A DNA stretch of 13,878 nucleotides from JAJYQH01 sp036261615 (GCA_036261615.1 DATAKK010000022.1:1-13878); one strand, 5' to 3'; positions 1 to 7,621 are shown, numbered from the stretch's first letter. Notes: generated by a model from the letters alone, not told the origin. Made by a program: numbers and translations.

Positions 1-23
1 GCAAGGAGGAGGTGGCGCACTGA
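1..23 (+). CDS. rpsE: 30S ribosomal protein S5, last codons (partial)
   Basis: Only the end of a reading frame is present: codons for K-E-E-V-A-H followed by TGA at 21-23. Identity as rpsE rests on position, since rpsE precedes rpmD in the conserved spc operon order; six residues cannot prove it. The stop overlaps the next start by one base (TGATG), so translation is probably coupled. The Lys-Glu-Glu-Val codons also spell a near-perfect Shine-Dalgarno for the next gene (AAGGAGGAGG at 3-12). Confidence 0.7.
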
Positions 24-205
24 TGTCGCGTCTCAAGGTGACCCAGACCAAGTCCGGTATCGGTGGCAAGCAGAACCACCGGGAGACCCTGCGCACGCTC
101 GGTCTCAAGCGCATCGGCGATGTGGTCGTCAAGGAGGACCGCCCGGAGATCCGCGGCATGGTCCGCGCCGTGGCGCACCTCGTGGCCGTGGAAGAGGTGG
201 AGTGA
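23..205 (+). CDS. rpmD: 50S ribosomal protein L30
   Basis: A 60-residue L30, a small protein of the large ribosomal subunit. The sequence is the recognisable short bacterial form: N-terminal K-V-T-Q-T-K-S-x-I-G strand, the R-x-T-L-x-x-L-G-L-K-R helix region (residues 20-30), then D-x-P-x-I-R-G-M-V. Its full length equals the usual size (about 60 aa). The ATG at 23 overlaps the upstream stop by one base and is preceded by GGAGGT at 8-13, nine bases away, so the start is secure. It lies between the presumed rpsE end and rplO, the normal spc order, and only one base separates its TGA (203-205) from the rplO start. Confidence 0.97.
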   Translation: MSRLKVTQTKSGIGGKQNHRETLRTLGLKRIGDVVVKEDRPEIRGMVRAVAHLVAVEEVE

Positions 206-206
206 C

Positions 207-653
207 ATGGCGTTGAAGATTCATCACCTGCGTCCGGCTCCCGGCGCCCACACCGAGAAGACCCGCAAGGGCCGCGGTGAGGGGTCGAAGGGTAAGTCGG
301 CCGGTCGTGGCACCAAGGGCACGGGCGCACGGCGCAACGTTCCCGAGGGCTTCGAGGGCGGCCAGATGCCGCTGCACATGCGGCTGCCCAAGCTGCGTGG
401 CTTCCGCAACCCGTTCAAGGTCGAGTTCCAGGTCGTCAACGTCGGCCGGCTCGGCGAGCTGTTCCCGCAGGGCGGGGACGTCGCCGTGAGCGACCTCGTG
501 GACGCCGGCGCCGTGCGCTCCGGACACCCGGTGAAGGTGCTGGGCACGGGGGAGATCTCCGTGGCCGTCAACCTCACCGCGGACGCCGTCTCCGCGTCGG
601 CCCAGGCCAAGATCGAGGCCGCCGGCGGATCGGTGAGCGTGCTCGAGGCCTGA
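207..653 (+). CDS. rplO: 50S ribosomal protein L15
   Basis: A 148-residue L15, an early-assembling protein of the large subunit that contacts 23S rRNA. The glycine- and basic-rich N-terminal tail (residues about 15-45, with G-R-G-x-G-S-K-G-K and G-R-G-T-K-G) is typical, followed by the conserved F-E-G-G-Q-M-P-L-H-M-R-L-P-K-L motif and the C-terminal globular domain with V-K-V-L-G-x-G-E. An in-frame extension upstream to 63 exists but overlaps all of rpmD. The ATG at 207, one base after the rpmD stop and behind GTGGAG, gives the correct N-terminus (M-A-L-K-I-H-H-L-R-P). It is the last gene before the operon is interrupted: secY, its usual neighbour, lies more than 7 kb away and a strong hairpin follows 31 bases after the stop. 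Confidence 0.97.
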   Translation: MALKIHHLRPAPGAHTEKTRKGRGEGSKGKSAGRGTKGTGARRNVPEGFEGGQMPLHMRLPKLRGFRNPFKVEFQVVNVGRLGELFPQGGDVAVSDLVDAGAVRSGHPVKVLGTGEISVAVNLTADAVSASAQAKIEAAGGSVSVLEA

Positions 654-684
654 TCGGTCAGCGGGGCACCACCCGCACAAGCTC

Positions 685-721
685 ACACGTGGGCCGTCCC
701 CCCCAGGGGCGGCCCACGTGT
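685..721 (+). terminator. Probable terminator hairpin after rplO
   Basis: Perfect 12-bp inverted repeat ACACGTGGGCCG (685-696) and CGGCCCACGTGT (710-721). It can extend inward by a G-T pair and three G-C pairs, leaving a five-base loop. The stem starts 31 bases after the rplO stop. There is no T-run behind it (TCATGTCC), so it is the U-poor type common in high-GC actinobacteria. Function is inferred from stem strength and position. Confidence 0.8.
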
Positions 722-794
722 CATGTCCGGGCCCGGAGCCGAGGGTCGCGGCGGTCGTGCCTGCTCCGCCCCGTCCTCTGCGAGATTCACCTCA

Positions 795-833
795 CCTGCC
801 ATGCCATGGCCCCGGGAGGCAGGGCATGGCAGG
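795..833. repeat. Inverted repeat / hairpin in rplO-dppDF spacer
   Basis: Perfect 11-bp arms CCTGCCATGCC (795-805) and GGCATGGCAGG (823-833) around a 17-base loop. It lies between the two terminator-like hairpins and has no T-run on either side. It may be a third terminator element, an RNA-stabilising structure or a leftover of the original rplO-secY spacer. The sequence alone does not decide. Confidence 0.55.
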
Positions 834-933
834 GGGTGCACGTTTCGGGGCGCGGCTGGTGACCCGACGGCTGGAATCCCCGGTCCGTCCTCCGCCGGCG
901 AGCGGTCGGATGCTTTCCGAGGCGGCCCTGGAA

Positions 934-1000
934 CCCCACAGGCCCGGCGCCTCGTCCTGACGCTCGCGAGGAGCGCCGGGGGAGGCCCGGGCCTGTGGGG
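934..1000 (-). terminator. Probable terminator hairpin after dppDF
   Basis: Perfect 14-bp arms CCCCACAGGCCCGG (934-947) and CCGGGCCTGTGGGG (987-1000). A smaller inner stem (GGCGC 946-950 with GCGCC 973-977, continued by CTCG 951-954 with CGAG 967-970) partly competes at the base. Read on the minus strand, it begins 17 bases after the dppDF stop codon. Only two T residues follow, so it is again a U-poor terminator. By symmetry it could also stop rplO read-through. Confidence 0.75.
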
Positions 1001-1017
1001 TGACGTCGGCGGAGCGG

Positions 1018-2886
1018 TCAGCTCACGAGATCGCCGATGATGGCGTCGCGGAGCTCCCGGCGCTTGCGCTGCTCCTCGGGGTCGGGCACCGGCACGGCGG
1101 CCAGCAGGCGGCGGGTGTAGTCGTCCTGCGGGTTGGTGACGATGTCGGCGGTGTCGCCGACCTCCACCAGCCGGCCGTGGCTCATCACCGCGATCCGCTT
1201 GCTGAGCATCTCGACGACCGCGAGGTCGTGGCTGATGAACAGGCAGGCGAAGCCGTACTCCTGCTGGAGGTCCTGGAAGAGCTTGAGCACCCGGGCCTGG
1301 ACGGACACGTCGAGGGCCGAGGTGGGCTCGTCGGCGATGAGCAGCTTCGGCTGCAGGGCGAGCGCGCGGGCCACGCCGATCCGCTGCCTCTGGCCACCGG
1401 AGAGCTCGTGCGGGTAGCGGTTGCGCATCGCGCGGGGGAGCTGGACGCTGTCGAGCAGCGCCTCCACCCGCCTCGACAGCTCGGCGCCCTTGAGCCCGTG
1501 GTGCAGGTACAGCGGCTCGCCGATCGACTCGCCCACCGGGAGGCGGGGGTTGAGCGACGACCCGGGATCCTGGAAGACGATGCCGACGTCCTTACGGAAC
1601 GGCAGCAGGTCCTTGTTCTTGAGCCCGGTGATGTCGCGGCCGGCCACCGTGATCCGCCCCTCGGCGACGGGCAGCAGGGCCACCGCGGCCCGGCCGATCG
1701 TCGTCTTCCCCGAGCCCGACTCGCCCACCAGGCCGACGACCTCGCCGGGATCGATGCGCAGGTTGATGTGCTCCGCCGCTCGGAACACCGGGCGGCGTCC
1801 CTGCTTCGGGTAGTCGATCGCGACGTCCTCGAGCAGGAGGGCGGGCGGCACGTTGGGGTCGGCCGGGGGAGTGAGCGGCACCGGCTGCTCGTTCACCGAC
1901 ACGAGGGTGTGCGGGTTCTCGACCCGCTCGCTCATCGAGCCCAGGTGGGGGACGGCGTCCAGCAACTGCTTCGTGTACGGGTGCTCGGGATGACCGAAGA
2001 TCTGCGCCGAGGTGCCCGACTCGACCACCCGACCGTCCTTCATCACGATGATCTGGTCGGCCATGTCGGCAACCACACCCATGTCGTGGGTGATGAGGAT
2101 GATCCCGGCGTTCACCCGGTGGCGCAGCTGACGCATGAGCTTGAGGATCTCCGCCTGCACCGTGACGTCCAGGGCGGTCGTCGGCTCGTCGGCGATGAGC
2201 AGCTTCGGCTCGCAGGAGAGCGCCTGGGCGATCATGATCCGCTGGCGCTGACCCCCCGAGAGTTGGTGGGGGTACGCGTCGAAGCGGCTCTCCGGCTCGG
2301 GGATCTCCACCAGCCGCATGAGCTCGAGGGCCCGGCGCTTCGCCTCGGACGGGTTCATGACGAAGTGGGTGCGGATGGTCTCCATGATCTGGAACCCGAC
2401 GGTGTAGAGCGGGTTGAGGGCAGTCATGGGCTCCTGGAAGATCACCGCGATCTCGCGCCCCCGGACCGAGCGGAGCCGCGAGCCGCGCAGCCCCACCAGC
2501 TCGGTTCGCCCCAGTTTCGCGGAGCCGGTGGTGCGTCCGTTGGGAGGCAGCAGTCCGACGAGGGCCATCGACGACTGGGTCTTGCCCGATCCGGACTCGC
2601 CCACGATCGCCAGCACCTCCCCGGCGCGGAGCTGGTAGGTCAGACCGTCCGCGGCGGTGAACCACTCGGTGTTGACCCAGAAGTTCACGCTGAGGTTGTT
2701 GACGTCGAGGATCAGCTCGCCCTCGTTGATGACGTCACGGTGGTGCGTCGCGGCAGGGTGCCCCGCCTCGGCGGCCGCCCCGGGCTGACCGCTGCGGCGG
2801 CGCAGGCCCCGACGGGCGGAGCGGGGCTCCTCCGGTGCGGTGGTGTCGTTGGTGTTGGCGTTCTCGAACGCGTTGGTGTCGCTCAC
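1018..2886 (-). CDS. dppD/dppF: Peptide ABC transporter ATP-binding protein, fused DppD-DppF
   Basis: A 622-residue cytoplasmic protein carrying both ATPases that power the importer. Domain 1 (about residues 55-310): Walker A G-E-S-G-S-G-K-T 96-103, Q-loop Q151, signature LSGGQ 209-213, Walker B L-L-I-A-D-E 229-234, switch H267, followed by an Oligo_HPY-type tail (H-P-Y-T near 302). Domain 2 (about 350-600): Walker A 388-395, Q439, LSGGQ 495-499, Walker B 515-520, H553, with D-D-Y-T replacing H-P-Y-T near 590. All catalytic motifs are intact in both halves, so both ATP sites should work. In many bacteria these are separate proteins of about 330 residues. The start is GTG at 2886, overlapping the dppC stop as GTGA, with CGGGAG upstream. 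An in-frame start farther upstream would lie inside dppC. The first 50 residues are a low-complexity extension. Substrate class (di/oligopeptide) is inferred from family. Confidence 0.93.
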   Translation of the reverse strand: MSDTNAFENANTNDTTAPEEPRSARRGLRRRSGQPGAAAEAGHPAATHHRDVINEGELILDVNNLSVNFWVNTEWFTAADGLTYQLRAGEVLAIVGESGSGKTQSSMALVGLLPPNGRTTGSAKLGRTELVGLRGSRLRSVRGREIAVIFQEPMTALNPLYTVGFQIMETIRTHFVMNPSEAKRRALELMRLVEIPEPESRFDAYPHQLSGGQRQRIMIAQALSCEPKLLIADEPTTALDVTVQAEILKLMRQLRHRVNAGIILITHDMGVVADMADQIIVMKDGRVVESGTSAQIFGHPEHPYTKQLLDAVPHLGSMSERVENPHTLVSVNEQPVPLTPPADPNVPPALLLEDVAIDYPKQGRRPVFRAAEHINLRIDPGEVVGLVGESGSGKTTIGRAAVALLPVAEGRITVAGRDITGLKNKDLLPFRKDVGIVFQDPGSSLNPRLPVGESIGEPLYLHHGLKGAELSRRVEALLDSVQLPRAMRNRYPHELSGGQRQRIGVARALALQPKLLIADEPTSALDVSVQARVLKLFQDLQQEYGFACLFISHDLAVVEMLSKRIAVMSHGRLVEVGDTADIVTNPQDDYTRRLLAAVPVPDPEEQRKRRELRDAIIGDLVS

Positions 2887-4118
2887 TGGGCACTCCCGGA
2901 GGTTGCGTCGGCGGGCTGCGCGTCGACGGCGGCCGCCCTGGCGGCCCGGTCCATCTTGCGCTGGCTCGGAATGCGCTTGGTGCGCGGGTCGAAGGCGTCC
3001 CGGAGGCCGTCGCCGACGAAGTTGGCGGACAGCGCGAGGATGATGATGAACAGACCCGGCCACCAGAACAGCCACGGGCGGGTGTTGAAGGCCGCCTGGT
3101 TCTCGGAGATGAGCAGGCCGAGGGAGACGTTCGGTGGCGTGATCCCGAAGCCGAGGTAGCTGAGAGCCGCCTCGAGCACGACGGACGCCGACATCAGCAG
3201 GGTCACGTTGACGATGATGACGCCCATGGCGTTCGGCAGGATGTGCTTGAACATGATCCGGCGGTCGGTCGCGCCCGCGACCCGGGCCGAGTCGACGAAC
3301 TCGTACTCACGCAGCCGGAGGAACTCACTGCGCGTGAGTCGTGCCAGGCCGGGCCACAACACGAGGCCCAGCACGATCGCGAGTTCGAGGGGCATCCACT
3401 GCTGGATGCCGGCGATGGTCGCGTTGGACCAGTTGAACTTGAACGGCAGGGTGCCGACCATCTTGCCGAGCACCGCGCCGATGACGATGAGCGGCAGCGT
3501 GATGACAAGGTCGGTGAAGCGCATGAGGACGTTGTCGAGGCGCCCGCGGTAGTAGCCGGAGATCGACCCGATCACCACTCCGATGATCATGGCGACGATG
3601 ACGATGACGAACATCACCATGATCGACGTCTGGATGCCCTTCATCACCTGGGCGAAGTTGTCCTGCCCGATGAGGTTCTGACCGAACGGGAACGGGCCGA
3701 GGCCCACCCAGCCGCTGCCGCCGAGCCACTTGGGCATGTGCATGGTCGGCGCGCCGCCGTTCACGACGTCGTAGGGGGTGCTCACGTCGTGCGGCCACCA
3801 GCCGGGGATCGGCCCGACGCCCATCGCCGTGAACGAGAGGATCGCGGCGAACGCGAAGAGGATCATCCCGAACACGGCGCCCCGGTGCCGGAAGAAGCGC
3901 TGGACGACGATGCGGCCCTGGGAGAGGCCCTCGGTCTCCCGCGCCTCGCCGACGCCCTCGCCGCGTCCGAAGGCCGCCGACTCGTCGAGCGGGATGTTCT
4001 CGTAGGAGTCGAAGGTGCTCGCGGTGCCGGCGTCGAGCGTGTCGCTCTGCCCCCGTGACTCCGCCAGGTTCTCCAGCAGCTCGTCGGAGCCGCCGGGTCC
4101 GAAGTTGTCGTTGCTCAT
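2883..4118 (-). CDS. dppC: Peptide ABC transporter permease, DppC type
   Basis: A 411-residue inner-membrane permease subunit. Hydrophobic segments lie at about residues 82-100, 165-188, 203-222, 243-262, 298-318 and 350-370. The EAA loop that docks on the ATPase is E-Y-E-F-V-D-S-A-R-V-A-G-A followed by H-I-L-P-N (271-296), and the C-terminus has the family's G-D-G-L-R-D-A-F-D-P-R (369-379). The start is ATG at 4118, overlapping the dppB stop as ATGA, with GGGTGGA upstream, so translation should be coupled. The family is usually near 300 residues. The extra length is an acidic, Ser/Gly-rich N-terminal tail of about 75 residues ahead of the first membrane segment, a 60-70 residue loop between segments 1 and 2, and an Ala-rich C-terminal tail. 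Assignment to the family is secure; substrate is not. Confidence 0.92.
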   Translation of the reverse strand: MSNDNFGPGGSDELLENLAESRGQSDTLDAGTASTFDSYENIPLDESAAFGRGEGVGEARETEGLSQGRIVVQRFFRHRGAVFGMILFAFAAILSFTAMGVGPIPGWWPHDVSTPYDVVNGGAPTMHMPKWLGGSGWVGLGPFPFGQNLIGQDNFAQVMKGIQTSIMVMFVIVIVAMIIGVVIGSISGYYRGRLDNVLMRFTDLVITLPLIVIGAVLGKMVGTLPFKFNWSNATIAGIQQWMPLELAIVLGLVLWPGLARLTRSEFLRLREYEFVDSARVAGATDRRIMFKHILPNAMGVIIVNVTLLMSASVVLEAALSYLGFGITPPNVSLGLLISENQAAFNTRPWLFWWPGLFIIILALSANFVGDGLRDAFDPRTKRIPSQRKMDRAARAAAVDAQPADATSGSAQ

Positions 4119-5644
4119 GCGTCCACCCGGATTCGAGGATCGAGAAGGGCATACAGGAAGTCGGCGATGATGTTCGCCACCATGGCGGCGGCCCCGGTGA
4201 TCATGATGTAGGCCATCGCCGGGTCGATCATGTTGCCGGCCAGTGCGGTGATGAAGAGCCGCCCCATGCCGTTCCAGTTGAAGATGGTCTCGGTGATCAC
4301 CGCGCCACCGAGCAGGGAGATGATGTCGACGGGGACGATCGAGGCGAGCGGCAGGAGCGCGTTGCGCAGCGCGTGCCGCACGATGACGACCCGCTCGGGC
4401 AGGCCCTTCGACCGGGCCGTGCGGATGTAGTCCTGGTTGAGCACCTCGAGGGTCGCACCCCGCTGGTAGCGGGTGTACGTCGCGAACGAGATGAGCACGA
4501 GGGCGATCGTCGGCAGCAGCAGGTGGGTGAACGAGTCCAGCTGTCCCACCCAGAAGCCTCCCCCGAGGGCGGGGGTGGTGGCCCCGCTGGTGGCGATCGG
4601 CCGGTGCGCGATCGGCCGCGAGTTCACGTAGATCTGCCAGTACTGCAGGCACTGGTCGATGAAGACGACGACCGCCATGACGAGGGCCACGAGGACGCCC
4701 CCCCGCACCGAGACCATCCGGTCGGGGCCGCCGAACAGCCACCCGATGAGCCCGCCGAGCGCGAGCGCGACGAGGAGCAGCAGCACCTCGAACCAGTAGG
4801 TGCCGGCGAAGGAGTAGACCAGCAGGTACTGGAGCGGGTAGTAGAGGGCGATGCCGACGACGGCCACGGTGAGCGAGGAGTAGAGCGCCCGCCGGTTCCT
4901 GGTGCCCGCGAACAGCACAGTGAACACGTAGGCGCTGGCCAGGCCGATGACGGCCACCCCAAGCAGGCCGATCTGCGGGTTGTTGAGCCACCCGCTGGCG
5001 AAGATGTAGGCGAAGACCGCGAAGGTGACGACGAAGGCGCTCACGAAGACGATGAGCCGGCGCTTCCAGTCGCCTCCCAGCGCCCCGAGCCAGAACAGCC
5101 CCCCGATCAGGGCGAGGACGACGACGAGCACCCAGTTCACGGTGGGCTGCTGGAGGAAGTTGTTGAGGTCGATCGCCAGGAACTGCTTGAGCAGCACGGC
5201 GACCCAGAAGACCGGCAGGGAGTACATGACGAACGCGACGAAGGTGATCGTGTAGTCGAAGCCGGTGTACTGGCGCAGCGCCGAGATGACGCCGATCGTC
5301 ACGCCGACAACGATCGACAGCAGCGTCGCGTTGATGACGAGGTGGAACGACGTGCTCACGGCCCCGGGCAGGAGCTTGCTCACCGGCTGCTGGATCGCCC
5401 AGGCCTGGCCGGGGTTGCCCTGGACGAACTGCACGAGCCAGTTCCAGTACCGCTGCGTCCACGGCTCGTTCAGGTGCAGCATCGCGATCCGGGAGTTGAT
5501 CAGCTGCTGCTTGTTCAGGGCGGTGCTCTGGCGCAGGTCAGCCAGCGGATCCAGGGCGAGGGTGAGAGCGCCGTACATGAAGAACGACAACGCCAGCAGG
5601 ATGCCGAGCAGGATGAGGATGCGCCGGATGAGGAATCTGATCAT
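4115..5644 (-). CDS. dppB: Peptide ABC transporter permease, long DppB type
   Basis: A 509-residue inner-membrane permease. The N-terminal signature (M-I-R-F-L-I-R-R-I-L) and C-terminal half (T-H-L-L-L-P-T-I-A-L-V, then the EAA loop D-Y-I-R-T-A-R-S-K-G-L 405-415, and F-N-W-N-G-M-G-R-L) are classic DppB/OppB. The usual length is 310-340. Here residues about 165-360 are an extra block with about six hydrophobic segments (roughly 170-189, 195-217, 225-246, 255-275, 284-305, 312-332) inserted between the third core segment and the EAA-bearing half, giving about 12 segments in all. I recall similar long permeases annotated in Micrococcales but know no function for the insert. The start is ATG at 5644. 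An in-frame ATG at 5692 would add an unlikely basic leader and lies next to a strong hairpin. The stop overlaps the dppC start. Confidence 0.9.
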   Translation of the reverse strand: MIRFLIRRILILLGILLALSFFMYGALTLALDPLADLRQSTALNKQQLINSRIAMLHLNEPWTQRYWNWLVQFVQGNPGQAWAIQQPVSKLLPGAVSTSFHLVINATLLSIVVGVTIGVISALRQYTGFDYTITFVAFVMYSLPVFWVAVLLKQFLAIDLNNFLQQPTVNWVLVVVLALIGGLFWLGALGGDWKRRLIVFVSAFVVTFAVFAYIFASGWLNNPQIGLLGVAVIGLASAYVFTVLFAGTRNRRALYSSLTVAVVGIALYYPLQYLLVYSFAGTYWFEVLLLLVALALGGLIGWLFGGPDRMVSVRGGVLVALVMAVVVFIDQCLQYWQIYVNSRPIAHRPIATSGATTPALGGGFWVGQLDSFTHLLLPTIALVLISFATYTRYQRGATLEVLNQDYIRTARSKGLPERVVIVRHALRNALLPLASIVPVDIISLLGGAVITETIFNWNGMGRLFITALAGNMIDPAMAYIMITGAAAMVANIIADFLYALLDPRIRVDA

Positions 5645-5697
5645 GGCGGGCTTTCTGGGTGGGACTCGGGCTGAGTCTACGAGGCGGAACATACAGG

Positions 5698-5737
5698 GAC
5701 GGTTGAGGCACCCGGAAATCCGGATGCCTCAACCGTC
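5698..5737 (-). repeat. Intercistronic hairpin between dppA and dppB
   Basis: Perfect 13-bp inverted repeat GACGGTTGAGGCA (5698-5710) and TGCCTCAACCGTC (5725-5737). Inside it, after one mismatch, CCGG pairs with CCGG around a four-base loop. On the minus strand it begins 30 bases after the dppA stop and ends about 53 bases before the dppB start, without a T-run. Such hairpins often protect the 3' end of receptor mRNA or partly terminate transcription, giving more receptor than permease. That role is inferred from position. Confidence 0.75.
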
Positions 5738-5767
5738 ACTTGACTAGGTGCGTCGCAGAATCACGGA

Positions 5768-7621
5768 TCAGCTGTTCGGCAGCTTCCACTCCCAGAAGTT
5801 CCAGAAGTAGGTGGGCACGAGCGGCGACACCGACACGTTCTGGACCATGTTCTTGTTGTAGACGGTCATGTCCGGGAACTGGAAGACGGTGTCGCCGAAG
5901 GCGTCGTCGACCAGCTGCTTCTCGATCTGGTTGTTGAGCTGGAACTGCTGGCCCACGTCGAGGGTGCCGTACAGCTGCTTGAACCAGGCGTCGACCTTCT
6001 TGTTCGAGTAGCCCGAGAAGTTGTTCTGACCGTCGGTGACGTAGTTGGGGGCGTCACCGGAGAGGCCGGTCGAGTTGGCGGCCCAGGCGAACAGGCTGGC
6101 GTCGTACTTGCCCGACCCGAGCAGCGTGCTCCAGCTGTCGGAGCCGTTGTCCTGAACGTTGAACAGGGGGGCGGCCTTGGCCTTGATCAGCTGGTACTCA
6201 CCCTGGCGGCGGGGGTTCGACTTGGCGTACAGGAACCTGACGTTGACCGGCGTCTTCACTCCGGCCTGCTTGAGCAGGTCCTTGGCCTTGGCCACCGAGG
6301 AGGCGGGAACGTCGGCCGGCCAGGCCTTGTCCATGCCGTTGGCGGCGACCGTCGAGTCGTAGTACTGGACGTTGCCCGGGTCGACGTCGAACGAGTTGCG
6401 CACCTTGGCGTTCGGGTTCAGCGGGACGACGAGCTTGGTGACGATCTCCTGGCGCGGGACGAGCAGCAGGAAGGCGTCGCGGACGTCGCGGGCCTTGGTC
6501 GCGTCGCCGCCGTAGGTGGCCGGGTCGAACGGGCCCTTGTTGTTCATCGTGAGGTCGATGTGCTCGTAGGTCGCCTCGTTGCCGCTGATGACGGTGGCGT
6601 TGGACGACTGCTGGGCGTTCTTCAGCAGGTCGGCGGTCGCCTGCGGCTCGATGATCCCGACCTTGCCGTTCTGCAGGTCGGTGAGCTGCGAGCCACCGTC
6701 TTCGTTGAAGGTGACGATCAGCTGGGAGATCGACGGCTTGTGGTCACCGGTGTACTTCGGGTTCAGTCCGAGCTGCACGTACTGCTTGGACTTCATGTCG
6801 GTGATCACGTACGGGCCGTCGGACACGAGGAGGTCCTTGTTGGACGGCATCGAGTCGAAGTTGTACGAGGAGTTCCACACGTTGGAGATCTTCGACAGCG
6901 CCGCGGCGTCCTTGTTCTTGAACGCGTCGACGATCGCCTGGTTGGCCTTGGTCGGGTCGGAGATACCCAGCGCCAGCTTGCCGACGATGTGAGCCGGCAG
7001 GCCCGGGTTGAGGAGGCTCTGCTCCCAGTCGGCGTAGGGGGTGCTGAACTTGTAGGTCAGGTCCTTGCCGTTCGCGTCACCGGTGGGGAAGTCCTTGATG
7101 AGGTTCCACGCCGGGCTCGAGGAGTCGAAGTAGACCTGGCTCGCCGAGTTGGGCTTGAGGTTGCCGTTGGAGTCGTAGAGCTTGGCGATCGCCTTCGGGT
7201 CGGTGACCGTGTTGAACAGACCGCTGATCGCGCCGTACGCGAGGATCGTGTCGGCGTTCACCACCGGCTGGCCGTCGGACCACATGGCCTTGTCGCTCAG
7301 GGTCTCCTTGACCGTCAGCGGCGAGTCGGACGTCTTCTGGTAGGTGCCGAACGAGGTGTCGGGCACCAGCTTGAGGCTCTTGTCGTAGTAGTTGAACGAC
7401 GACGACGTGAGGTAGACGATGTTGGCGTTGGTGACGTTGTTGCCGCTGCTCGTGTTGGAGTTCAGCGAGTAGAACGGCTGGTTCCACCCGACGGTGAGTG
7501 TCGTCGAGTTGTTGATGGTGTCGCTCTTCTGCGTGCTGGGCGCCTTCGTGCCGCACGCGCTCAGAGCGAGAGCCGACGCCGCGACGAGCGCGACGGCGGC
7601 CCCTAGCTTCCTGTGACTCAC
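5768..7621 (-). CDS. dppA: Peptide ABC transporter substrate-binding lipoprotein, DppA/OppA type
   Basis: A 617-residue extracellular receptor of the SBP_bac_5 (cluster C) family that delivers substrate to the DppBC channel. The N-terminus is a lipoprotein signal: S-H-R-K, a hydrophobic Ala/Leu/Val core, and the lipobox L-S-A-C with the acylated Cys at residue 23, so it should be anchored to the outer face of the membrane. The family landmark M-W-S-D-G-Q-P-V is at 113-120, and the rest aligns in character with long actinobacterial members. The GTG start at 7621 is chosen because it follows GGGAGGAA and puts the charged end directly before the signal core. The 42-residue in-frame extension upstream looks like non-coding leader. 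It is the first gene of the importer operon, with a 123-base gap and a hairpin before dppB. Peptide specificity is inferred from family; nickel, opines or sugars cannot be excluded. Confidence 0.92.
   Translation of the reverse strand: MSHRKLGAAVALVAASALALSACGTKAPSTQKSDTINNSTTLTVGWNQPFYSLNSNTSSGNNVTNANIVYLTSSSFNYYDKSLKLVPDTSFGTYQKTSDSPLTVKETLSDKAMWSDGQPVVNADTILAYGAISGLFNTVTDPKAIAKLYDSNGNLKPNSASQVYFDSSSPAWNLIKDFPTGDANGKDLTYKFSTPYADWEQSLLNPGLPAHIVGKLALGISDPTKANQAIVDAFKNKDAAALSKISNVWNSSYNFDSMPSNKDLLVSDGPYVITDMKSKQYVQLGLNPKYTGDHKPSISQLIVTFNEDGGSQLTDLQNGKVGIIEPQATADLLKNAQQSSNATVISGNEATYEHIDLTMNNKGPFDPATYGGDATKARDVRDAFLLLVPRQEIVTKLVVPLNPNAKVRNSFDVDPGNVQYYDSTVAANGMDKAWPADVPASSVAKAKDLLKQAGVKTPVNVRFLYAKSNPRRQGEYQLIKAKAAPLFNVQDNGSDSWSTLLGSGKYDASLFAWAANSTGLSGDAPNYVTDGQNNFSGYSNKKVDAWFKQLYGTLDVGQQFQLNNQIEKQLVDDAFGDTVFQFPDMTVYNKNMVQNVSVSPLVPTYFWNFWEWKLPNS

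Larger units (their letters stand above)
654..1017. other. Intergenic spacer between convergent rplO and dppDF
   Basis: A 364-base stretch without a convincing gene. Short open frames exist on the + strand, but none has a good ribosome-binding site or a recognisable product. It holds three long inverted repeats (685-721, 795-833, 934-1000), consistent with a transcriptional barrier between two operons running toward each other. No transposase remnant or obvious attachment site was seen. Confidence 0.8.

Noticed and set aside
718..1040. Two short open frames after rplO.
   Set aside because: They run through the terminator-like hairpins, lack ribosome-binding sites and have no recognisable protein character.
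1000..3159. Very long open frame on the + strand opposite dppDF and dppC, and similar long frames at 2835-4058 and 4055-5674.
   Set aside because: Their translations are Arg/His/Asp/Val-rich repeats of the antisense of real genes, with no family motifs; the opposite strand has complete ATPase and permease motifs. This is the usual artefact of high GC.
5645..5692. Upstream ATG (5692) for dppB.
   Set aside because: It would add a 16-residue basic leader before a standard permease N-terminus and lies six bases from the intercistronic hairpin.
1018..7621. Possibility that the importer block is a mobile element with its own recombinase or target duplication.
   Set aside because: No transposase, integrase or matching terminal repeats are visible at either border; the inverted repeats found there are ordinary terminator or leader hairpins.
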